From Clostridia bacterium (GTDB lineage: Bacteria; Bacillota; Clostridia; Lachnospirales; Lachnospiraceae), in the NCBI GenBank assembly GCA_910574475.1, contig CAJTAT010000008.1, positions 93,057-157,056 on the forward strand: a stretch of 64,000 bases of DNA. Reading direction: 5' to 3'. Both the position numbers and the translations under genes were made by a program. Each line of letters begins with the position of its first letter. The first letter of the stretch is position 1. This document shows, piece after piece, positions 36,568 to 43,036 of this stretch. Under the pieces are notes generated by a model. The model did no database searches, was not told the origin of the DNA, and was given only the letters and a program-made list of their open reading frames with translations.

Positions 36568-37534
36568 TCCTTGTTTCCCCTTTCCTGCCCGTGTTTTCGG
36601 GCATAGAGGTATCCCCGAAGGGGGTTTCCTCCTTGTTTTTCAGTGGAAGCACGAAACGCTGGGTCGGGTAGCCATATTCCACAAGCAGTTCCCGTTCTGC
36701 AAATCCAAGACGGCGGTATTCTTCCCGCCAGCCCGTATCTGCCTTATCGCCTGCACGGTATGTCGTCAAGGTAATCTCTTTCCCGCAAAGCAGTTCCTCT
36801 GCCAGCTTATCAAGGAACAGCTTTATAATTCCGAGATGCCGATACTGTGGATGGACAGCCAGAAAGTCTATGCTGCCTGTGTCGGGCGAAAATCCCATCA
36901 CGCCAATAGCCATAGGGTAACGCCCTCTCCCTTCGCTCGGCGGCATGTCGGTCGCCGCATTCCCATTCGGCTGCGCCGAAGCAGCTCCCTCCCGCAAAAC
37001 CAAAGCCTTTTTATCCGCAATATACTGATGCAGATTTGTGGTGTAATCTACCCTATCCAGACATGGATAGCCGTCAATCGTAAGGCTTACCAGTTTCATC
37101 CAGTCATCCGCATCTTCGGGCGTGGCAAATTTAATATTGTCTTTTGTCAAATCCATTTTTACAAGCTCCTCCTTCAGATAGATTTCAAGCTGTAACGGGT
37201 AAAAGTTTTCCGTTTCCCGAAATTCCGCAGGGGAAGTCTTATACATCGCCTTAAAAATATCCGTAAATGCCTGCTGGCTTTCATATCCGCTCATAAGGGC
37301 AATCTCGATAATCGGTTTTGCAGAAAACACCAGAAGTTTTGCCGCTTCTGTAAGCTGCCGCCGTTTTGCATAGTCGTGGATGGTCAAGCCGACGGTCTTT
37401 GTAAAAATCCGATGCAGATGGTATTTGGAATAGTGCAGTGCCGATGCCACCATCTCTAAATCCATCTTTTCATGCAGATGTTCTTCGATATAGCGTATAG
37501 CCTGTGAAACAATGCGTACTGTCTGACCTTGCAT
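36527..37534 (-). CDS. AraC-type regulator fused to a GNAT acetyltransferase-like domain
   Basis: 335 aa from the ATG at 37534 (GGAGGAAG upstream). Residues 5-105 are a double HTH AraC domain (ALHYSKYHLHRIFTKTVGLT, MSGYESQQAFTDIFKAMYKT). The rest contains a GNAT-like fold: MAIGVMGFSPDTGSIDFLAV, HPQYRHLGIIKLFLDKLAEE and a late LVEYGYPTQRFVLPL. The glycine loop is HLGI rather than QxxGxG, so it may bind a ligand rather than acetylate. A repeat-encoded insert (EGAASAQPNGNAATDMPPSE) sits in the GNAT part. It probably controls the overlapping MATE gene. Confidence 0.85.
   Translation of the reverse strand: MQGQTVRIVSQAIRYIEEHLHEKMDLEMVASALHYSKYHLHRIFTKTVGLTIHDYAKRRQLTEAAKLLVFSAKPIIEIALMSGYESQQAFTDIFKAMYKTSPAEFRETENFYPLQLEIYLKEELVKMDLTKDNIKFATPEDADDWMKLVSLTIDGYPCLDRVDYTTNLHQYIADKKALVLREGAASAQPNGNAATDMPPSEGRGRYPMAIGVMGFSPDTGSIDFLAVHPQYRHLGIIKLFLDKLAEELLCGKEITLTTYRAGDKADTGWREEYRRLGFAERELLVEYGYPTQRFVLPLKNKEETPFGDTSMPENTGRKGETRNDRNTEKSVSREL
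36916..36993. repeat. In-frame coding repeat, copy 2 (in AraC-GNAT gene)
   Basis: Begins GGTAACGCCCTCTCCCTTCG and ends GCAGCTCCCTC. TTCGGCTGCGCCGAA forms a hairpin and GGCGGC/GTCGCCGC another. Same orientation as copy 1 but one base shorter near the start, so a different protein frame is used. Confidence 0.8.
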
Positions 37535-37666
37535 TTTGCTTCCTCCTATTTTTTCCCTCACATTTTAAGCATTATGATATGCCAAATCGGGGGTTCAATG
37601 AGATATTGTAGCACAAGGAGTTTTCTTTCTTTTCATCATTCTTGCTATGTTTTAAACCATCTACAT

Positions 37667-38194
37667 TTACAGCAGTTCTTCTTTCAATGCCCTTATCCAT
37701 TCTTCGATTGCCTGCACTAATCGAAATTGCTGATGCAGAACCGCCATGCCCGTAGCAGGAATATTAGGAGCGTTTTCTTTTAAGTCCATGTTCTCCTCAA
37801 GATAGGATTTCAGCACATTGATATTGCTCTCAATGTTATCCAGACATTCCCTCTGTTGTTCCTTTTCCATGCTTTCTAAATTAACGATAACCGCATTAAA
37901 ATCCAAGAATATGTTAATCGGCTTGCAGGATATTTCGAGCATCAGTTTCTCAAATTCCTCATTTCCTGCATCCGTCAAGGAATATACTGCCTTTTCGGGC
38001 ATTTTTCCCTCTTTCTCCGTGCGGCTTGTGATAAGCCCCTTTTCTTCCAACTGGATAACCTTTTTATAGATGGATGGTGTGCTGATTTTTACCCACTTTG
38101 AAATGTTGCGGTATTCCACCATTTTCTGAATATCGTATGCACTCAAGGATTCCCGTTTCAACATTCCCAATACTATCAAGTCAATGGTCGCCAT
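37667..38194 (-). CDS. PadR-family transcriptional regulator
   Basis: 175 aa winged-helix repressor. N-terminal domain: LIVLGMLKRESLSAYDIQKM, then WVKISTPSIYKKVIQLEEKG and the wing. The C-terminal helical domain mediates dimerisation. It is divergent from the MATE gene at 38318 with 123 bp between, holding two palindromes. The likely role is ligand-sensitive repression of that exporter and of itself, as known for PadR-controlled pumps. Confidence 0.9.
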   Translation of the reverse strand: MATIDLIVLGMLKRESLSAYDIQKMVEYRNISKWVKISTPSIYKKVIQLEEKGLITSRTEKEGKMPEKAVYSLTDAGNEEFEKLMLEISCKPINIFLDFNAVIVNLESMEKEQQRECLDNIESNINVLKSYLEENMDLKENAPNIPATGMAVLHQQFRLVQAIEEWIRALKEELL

Positions 38195-38224
38195 TTAAAA
38201 TCCCTCCTTTTCCTATTGACAACT

Positions 38225-38292
38225 ACTATAAATTATAGTATTATAATCCCCACAACGCAATTGCTGTATTTTATAGTAGTATAAATAATACT
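38225..38292. promoter_or_regulatory. PadR operator pair between padR and MATE genes
   Basis: ACTATAAATTATAGT (38225-38239) and AGTATAAATAATACT (38278-38292) are AT-rich near-palindromes, 53 bp apart centre to centre, one beside each divergent start. Their related sequence and placement suggest binding by the same dimer. Confidence 0.7.
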
Positions 38293-38317
38293 ATTTATCG
38301 AGAGAAAGGAGTTCAAA

Positions 38318-39703
38318 ATGAACAGTCAAAGCAAAAAGATGGAGCTGCTCGGCAGCACATCCATACCAAAAGCACTTTTAGCAATGGGCATCCCAACAAT
38401 GATTGGCATGTTGGTAAATGCTTTCTACAACCTTGTTGATGCTTATTTTGTCGGCGGGTTAGGGGAGAGCCAGATGGGGGCAATCTCCGTGGTCTATCCG
38501 CTCGGACAGGTCGTTGTCGGTCTTGGTCTGCTGTTCGGCAACGGTGCGGCTTCTTACATTTCCCGATTGTTAGGTCGTGGGGATAAGGAAAATGCGGATA
38601 AAGTGGTAAGTACCGCTTTATACAGCAGCGTATCCGTAGGGGCGGTCATCATTATCATTTCTATGGTGTTCCTGCATCCCATACTGAAGCTCTTGGGGGC
38701 AACCGATAGCATCCTTCCCTTTGCCGCCACATACGCAGGCATTTACATTGTTTCCTGCATCTTCAATGTATTCAATGTCACCATGAATAACATTGTGACT
38801 AGCGAGGGGGCAGCTAAAATAACCATGTGTGCCTTACTGACGGGTGCGGTACTCAATATCGCCCTAGACCCGCTGTTTATCTATGTATTTGATTTAGGGG
38901 TAGCAGGAGCGGCGATAGCGACCGCAATCTCACAAGTCGTTTCAACCTGCGTATATCTGACCTATATTTTTCGGAAAAAAAGCGTATTCCATTTTCGGGT
39001 TAAGGACTGCACATATACAAAAGAAACCATGTCTGAAATTTTCAAAATCGGTATCCCGACATTGGTATTCCAGATTTTAACGAGTGTTTCCATTTCCTTA
39101 ATCAACAATGCCGCTGGCAATTACGGGGACTCTGCCATTGCAGGCATGGGCGTTGTCACCCGCCTTATCTCTATGGGCAGCTTGTCCGTATTTGGGTTCA
39201 TCAAAGGCTTTCAGCCCATTGCAGGGTACAGTTATGGGGCGAAGAAGTTTGACCGTCTGCGTGAAGCAATCAAGACTTCCGTCCTATGGTCTACGGTTTT
39301 CTGTGTGATTTTCGGTGTGATACTGGCTCTGTTCCCTACGGCTATCGTTTCGAGGTTTACAAAGGGCGATGCCGAGATGATTCGCATCGGGGCAGCGTCT
39401 TTGAGGGCAAACGGCATTTCCATTATGCTCTTTGGATTTTATACGGTGTATTCTTCCCTGTTCCTTGCTTTGGGAAAAGGCAGAGAGGGCTTTATCCTCG
39501 GAGCTTGCAGGCAGGGGATTTGCTTTATCCCCGTTATCCTGCTTCTTCCGATTGTCTGGAGGCTAAATGGCATAATGTATGCCCAGCCGATTGCCGATGT
39601 GCTTTCCGCAGTCATAACGGTATTCATGGCGATACCGCTCCACAAAAAACTGAATGAAACGCAGAGGCAAACTTCCCCAATAAACACGAAAGACAACAAC
39701 TAA
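38318..39703 (+). CDS. MATE-family efflux transporter, PadR-linked
   Basis: 461 aa, with GAAAGGAG upstream of the ATG. Typical MATE features are KALLAMGIPTMIGMLVNAFY, GLLFGNGAASYISRLLGRGD and SVFGFIKGFQPIAGYSYGAK. Twelve hydrophobic segments. Reads away from padR. Together with the MATE at 35149 it makes a two-pump cargo in the element; substrates unknown. Confidence 0.92.
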   Translation: MNSQSKKMELLGSTSIPKALLAMGIPTMIGMLVNAFYNLVDAYFVGGLGESQMGAISVVYPLGQVVVGLGLLFGNGAASYISRLLGRGDKENADKVVSTALYSSVSVGAVIIIISMVFLHPILKLLGATDSILPFAATYAGIYIVSCIFNVFNVTMNNIVTSEGAAKITMCALLTGAVLNIALDPLFIYVFDLGVAGAAIATAISQVVSTCVYLTYIFRKKSVFHFRVKDCTYTKETMSEIFKIGIPTLVFQILTSVSISLINNAAGNYGDSAIAGMGVVTRLISMGSLSVFGFIKGFQPIAGYSYGAKKFDRLREAIKTSVLWSTVFCVIFGVILALFPTAIVSRFTKGDAEMIRIGAASLRANGISIMLFGFYTVYSSLFLALGKGREGFILGACRQGICFIPVILLLPIVWRLNGIMYAQPIADVLSAVITVFMAIPLHKKLNETQRQTSPINTKDNN

Positions 39704-39725
39704 ATATTTATTCTTTCTGACAAAC

Positions 39726-39797
39726 AGAGCCGATGAGCTGTGAGGTTTATTGCACAAGTTCATCGTCTCTGCGTCTGGCTCTGTGATAACTGTTACT
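39726..39797 (-). repeat. Intergenic structured repeat, copy 3 (inverted)
   Basis: CAGAGCCGATGA pairs with TCATC and GGCTCTG further on, leaving GTCTCTGCGTCT bulged. On the minus strand it reads TCACAGAGCCAGACGCAGAG, matching copies 1 and 2. It lies just after the MATE stop codon. Confidence 0.55.
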
Positions 39798-39827
39798 TTT
39801 TAACAGCAATCTCCACATATTGTTTGC

Positions 39828-40367
39828 TTATGGTATATACCACAAAAAATAGCAAACATAAAAAACCAGGAAACATATTGAAAAACAGAAAACAGCCCTC
39901 AAAAGAATATTGCGCATGACAACAGGCAATAGCAAATTTAATTTCAGATTTACCAGTGGAATACTAAAAAGCAAAACCAAAAGTGTCATAAACATCGGCA
40001 TAAACAATTTGCCGCAAAGACAAAACTGAAAAATATATGCTTTCGTGACACTCTTTTTCTCAAGCCCCCATTCTTCAAAAAACAACGGAAACGGATAAGT
40101 AGATAAGGAAGCCATCGTATGGTTTGCGCTATTGAAAAGAAATTTTGCCCCACAAGCAATAGAACAGAATTTTCCAATCTTGAGCTTATCGTGATTGATT
40201 GGATAATGGTACAATACATTATTCCTCTCAAATTCCGCAGGGTCACTTACAAAATCGTTATACATCGTATAACCGCCAATCTCAATATTGGGATTCGTAA
40301 CTACGTTCTTTAAATAGACAGTCTGTGTATCTCCTGTCCTCGGAAATATTTTTTGTAAATCTGCCAT
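39828..40367 (-). pseudogene. Vat-type xenobiotic acetyltransferase, C-terminally replaced
   Basis: Residues 1-105 match streptogramin/chloramphenicol-type hexapeptide acetyltransferases: YLKNVVTNPNIEIGGYTMYN, VLYHYPINHDKLKIGKFCSI and FLFNSANHTMASLSTYPFP. After EEWGLEKK the expected hexapeptide repeats (of the type IGNDVWIG) and C-terminal helix are missing; the frame runs instead through ~70 hydrophobic residues to the stop. The left-handed beta helix cannot form and the acetyl-CoA site is lost, so it should not confer resistance. Drug-resistance cargo that has decayed. Confidence 0.8.
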
Positions 40368-40498
40368 CTTATTATCCTCCTGTCAATACATAATACACCG
40401 TAATTTTACCCTTTCGTTACTACATCCTCAATACATAGAATGATACAGAAATAATCAGTATAAAAGAGAGCTGCCATTGATACGGCAGCCCTCTCCAA

Positions 40499-40762
40499 TT
40501 ATTTCTGATATATTATTTTTCTTATAGCATAAATCGAAAGATAATACTTGTCCGCAAGTTTCTCGATAGAAGCACCTCTGCGGTGTTCTTCAATGATAGC
40601 TTTATTGCGTCTTTCAAGTTCTTTCCGATAACCAGACAATTCACCCCAAGATTTATGCTGTTCGTCCTTAACTGGAATATAAATATATCCTGCCTGGACA
40701 TATTTTTGTAATTCCTCAATCAGCATGTCGGGGAGAATGTCATTTGCATTCACATATTTCAT
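40499..40762 (-). CDS. CD3324-family (Mor-like HTH) protein
   Basis: 87 aa. MKYVNANDILPDMLIEELQK, YVQAGYIYIPVKDEQHKSWG and a final helix-turn-helix with LADKYYLSIYAIRKIIYQK. This matches small Mor-type DNA-binding proteins called CD3324 family in clostridia. No certain target. It is the last gene before attR; the 500 bp between it and attR hold the hairpins at 40833-40909 and no recognisable gene. Confidence 0.75.
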   Translation of the reverse strand: MKYVNANDILPDMLIEELQKYVQAGYIYIPVKDEQHKSWGELSGYRKELERRNKAIIEEHRRGASIEKLADKYYLSIYAIRKIIYQK

Positions 40763-40832
40763 ACGCAGGCTTCCTCCTTGATTCTCCTAAAGACCACTTG
40801 AAATGTGTATTTTTAGGTTCTAATGTCAAGCA

Positions 40833-40909
40833 GCAAAGCCAGATATTCTACATCAGCGACTTATATTCCTCCATGCAAATGTCGCTTATTACACTGGCTT
40901 TGCATGGAG
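40833..40909. other. Mutually exclusive hairpins near the right end of the element
   Basis: GCAAAGCCAG (40833-40842) pairs with CTGGCTTTGC (40894-40903), with AGCGAC/GTCGCT nested inside. Alternatively CTCCATGCAAA (40869-40879) pairs with TTTGCATGGAG (40899-40909). Both cannot form together. It lies upstream of the 40762 gene on the minus strand, so it may be a leader switch or a protein-binding site. Confidence 0.5.
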
Positions 40910-41250
40910 TAAACCTTTATTTTTTCTTTTTTTATTCCTGCACATATTATCCTCCAAACGATAGCTTCACATCAAAGCATCAAATAAACTTTTTTCTCAT
41001 ATTCCCTTTCATCATTTTTCGATATGAAATAGAACATTTTGTATTATAGCACTTTTTATATTTAAACTCAATCATCGATGACGTATAATAAGTTTCGTAA
41101 ATTAAGTGGCATACCCGCCCGCTTTCCGACATTCCCTGCATCTTCGTTTTCATCATACTTCTTTATCCTTTCAAACGTCGAAAAGCTATGTATCGGAAAT
41201 CCCACCGTTTCATGCCCGTCCCAAAATACAGTAAGTGGAACATTACCGCT

Positions 41251-41263
41251 GCTTCTCTGGGTA
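41251..41263. other. attR of the cotJC-inserted element
   Basis: Element arm GCTTCTCT (41251-41258), one G, then core GGTA at 41260-41263, followed by cotJC sequence CCGAAGAACTGG. The arm is the exact complement of AGAGAAGC at attL. Confidence 0.85.
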
Positions 41264-41700
41264 CCGAAGAACTGGGCCACTTTGAAATGATTGCAACCAT
41301 TGTACACCAGCTCACTCGAAACATGTCTATGGAAGAGCTGAAAGCCTCCGGCTTTGACGCATACTACGTGGATCACACCCTGGGGCTCTGGCCTCAGGCC
41401 GCTTCGGGAACACCTTTTTCTGCCGCTATGTTCCAGTCTGTAGGAGATCCCATAACGGATTTAATGGAGGATATGGCAGCAGAGGAAAAAGCCAAAACCA
41501 CCTATGACAATATTTTGCGTCTGTCTGTAGATTCTCCAGATGTGACTGATGCTATCCGGTTCCTGCGGGCTAGAGAGGTAGTACACTTCCAGCGCTTCGG
41601 TGAAGCCCTGCGCATCGTCCAGGATCACCTGGATTCAGATAATTTTTACGCTTTCAATCCTGCCTTTGATACCAATGTAGGAAATTTAGGGTGTAAATAA
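41260..41700 (+). pseudogene. cotJC: cotJC 3' part, separated from its start by the element
   Basis: Codons from GTEELGHFEMIATIVHQLTR through DPITDLMEDMAAEEKAKTTY to RFLRAREVVHFQRFGEALRI, the second half of the di-manganese catalase fold with its Glu and His ligands. The end is NPAFDTNVGNLGCK and TAA at 41698. An upstream in-frame ATG exists in the element but would give a foreign N-terminus. Together with 24217-24399 it makes a complete CotJC. Confidence 0.93.
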
Positions 41701-41722
41701 AAATAAAATAGAATAAACCAAA

Positions 41723-41771
41723 GGAGCCTCGCTTCAATAGTCAATTGGATTCATTATTGGAGAGAGGCTCC
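41723..41771 (-). terminator. Hairpin between cotJC and the 21-aa reading frame
   Basis: GGAGCCTC (41723-41730) pairs with GAGGCTCC (41764-41771), with inner CAATA/TATTG. It is 23 bp after the cotJC stop. Probably terminates cotJ, and from the minus strand the small reading frame at 41777. Confidence 0.6.
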
Positions 41772-41776
41772 AGCAG

Positions 41777-41842
41777 TTAAAAAAGATTGGATTCTTGCAG
41801 AATCATTTCCAAATGATAGCTTTTGATTCGTTTCTTTGCCAT
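41777..41842 (-). CDS. Possible 21-residue peptide
   Basis: ATG at 41842 with a perfect GGGAGG seven bases upstream encodes MAKKRIKSYHLEMILQESNL plus one residue, followed at once by the hairpin at 41723-41771. Basic N-terminus, no signal peptide. Strong Shine-Dalgarno plus terminator argue for expression; no family recognised. Confidence 0.35.
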   Translation of the reverse strand: MAKKRIKSYHLEMILQESNLF

Positions 41843-42008
41843 TATGTACCTCCCTCACCATCATCCCTTATCAAAATAGGATATGTGATGATGTAATTTA
41901 TAAAACTATATTAATTCATATAAATCTAGCCCTTTTCGTATAATATAACTTTAACGTTTACATTAAGCAACCCCTATGGTACAATACGAATGAAAAGGAG
42001 GCGTCATC

Positions 42009-42452
42009 ATGCATATAAGTACAAAATGTTCCATTGCTGTTCACTGTCTCATCTTTATCTGTGAGTATGGACAAACCACAAAAGTAACTAGCGATCTCTT
42101 GGCGCTCTCCACAGGTATCAATCCTGTTACCATAAGAAATATTGTCAGTGCCCTCAAAAAAGAGGAGATCCTATCTGTAAAGCTAGGCACAGGTGGCACT
42201 ACAGTCAATTGTCCGTTAAATGAAATCACTCTATATCGAATTTACAAATCGGTGGAGCCAGACTTTCTTTCCAAACTCATCGGTATTCACAATACCCCTT
42301 CCCCTTTTTGCCTTGTTGGAAGAAATATACCACAAGTTTTAGATACCTCTTATGGAAAAATACGCAATGAGCTACGCCAATGTCTGCAGAGTATCACACT
42401 GGAGCAAATCTTGGAAGACTATCATAATCTTGAACAAAAGGAGCTGCAGTAA
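42009..42452 (+). CDS. Rrf2-family transcriptional regulator
   Basis: 147 aa. The winged helix covers MHISTKCSIAVHCLIFICEY to TSDLLALSTGINPVTIRNIV and the wing with LGTGGTTVNCPLNEITLYRI. Rrf2 regulators sense iron-sulfur clusters, cysteine or NO when they carry three clustered cysteines. Here only scattered cysteines are seen (one at NCPL, one at FCLVG, one at RQCLQ), so the signal is unclear. AAAGGAGG lies upstream. Confidence 0.88.
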   Translation: MHISTKCSIAVHCLIFICEYGQTTKVTSDLLALSTGINPVTIRNIVSALKKEEILSVKLGTGGTTVNCPLNEITLYRIYKSVEPDFLSKLIGIHNTPSPFCLVGRNIPQVLDTSYGKIRNELRQCLQSITLEQILEDYHNLEQKELQ

Positions 42453-42485
42453 ACAGGTCTATTGACTTATTTTTTGCAGCTCCTT
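42438..42485 (+). terminator. Hairpin terminator of the Rrf2 gene
   Basis: AAGGAGCTGCA and TGCAGCTCCTT (11 bp, perfect) flank a 26-base loop containing a T-rich tract; the stop codon lies just after the left arm. Confidence 0.55.
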
Positions 42486-42502
42486 ATAGCATATCTTCTG
42501 TC

Positions 42503-42757
42503 TTACAAAATGCTTGAAGTAAACAGAGACTTCACATGCTGTACCTCTTCCTCTGTAGCCTTAGAAGCAGGAACATAGTATTGTTTTGCACGGGCGATCT
42601 GATAAAGCTCTTCCTGAGACATCTCACACTTATTGCGCATTTCTTTTAACGTCTGCTTCAGTCTTGGCTCCTCTGTCTGTGGAATCATATCGCCAAACAT
42701 TTTCAATTCCCCATTGATGCCTACCAGGGCATCGGATACCATTGTCTTCTCATCCAT
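42503..42757 (-). CDS. CotF-like spore coat protein
   Basis: 84 aa helical ferritin-like fragment: SDALVGINGELKMFGDMIPQ, then EPRLKQTLKEMRNKCEMSQE and ELYQIARAKQYYVPASKAT. The last block is the CotF/coat-F signature. It is paired with the shorter 42770 gene, 12 bp upstream in the same orientation. Expected in the spore coat; direct function unknown. Confidence 0.75.
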   Translation of the reverse strand: MDEKTMVSDALVGINGELKMFGDMIPQTEEPRLKQTLKEMRNKCEMSQEELYQIARAKQYYVPASKATEEEVQHVKSLFTSSIL

Positions 42758-42769
42758 GTGGCTTCCCTC

Positions 42770-42958
42770 CTAACCTAAAAACTGTAACAACTGCTGCTTA
42801 TTTTCTTTGGCAGACTGTGCTGCTTTCTGAAAAAACTGCTTGACCTGCTGATCTGTGGCCTCATCAGCATAGGCTTTCATTTTACAGTGACTTGTGTCGT
42901 AGCCGCCAATCAGGTGACGTAGGTTCTGTACATCCAATTCGGACAAATCTGACATCAT
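42770..42958 (-). CDS. Small CotF-like/coat-associated protein
   Basis: 62 aa starting at the second of several ATGs (42958), with AAGGAGGG upstream. DLSELDVQNLRHLIGGYDTS followed by QQVKQFFQKAAQSAKENKQQ resembles the first half of coat-F-like two-helix proteins. It precedes the 84-aa coat gene in one transcript; the two may be a split pair acting together. Confidence 0.7.
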   Translation of the reverse strand: MMSDLSELDVQNLRHLIGGYDTSHCKMKAYADEATDQQVKQFFQKAAQSAKENKQQLLQFLG

Positions 42959-43036
42959 AAAGAATCCCTCCTTTTTCAGTTTACACAAATAGTATCTCGA
43001 AAACGGAGGGATTTATTCTTTTAGGTAATATTCTTT

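Larger units (their letters stand above)
24400..41259. mobile_element. 16.86-kb serine-recombinase element integrated in cotJC
   Basis: Bounded by GGTA cores at 24400 and 41260, inside codon 62 of cotJC. It carries one complete serine recombinase at its left end. The rest is remnants of conjugative elements (mazF-like, sigma factor, tnpV), a string of AT-rich small genes at 28.3-34.6 kb, and a drug-export/regulator block at 35-40.4 kb. The predicted circular junction GCTTCTCT-GGGT-AGAGAAGC is a perfect 8-bp inverted repeat, the form expected of attP. No relaxase or type IV secretion gene is inside, so it does not look self-transmissible. Confidence 0.88.

Noticed and set aside
29232..39797. 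Intergenic repeats considered as integron attC sites
   Set aside because: They lack clear R/L core boxes, and no tyrosine integron integrase is in the window; kept only as a structured repeat family.
41068..41376. Minus-strand frame across attR (102 codons)
   Set aside because: Spans the element-host junction antisense to cotJC; no Shine-Dalgarno. In the circle a different frame is the one that would extend the recombinase.
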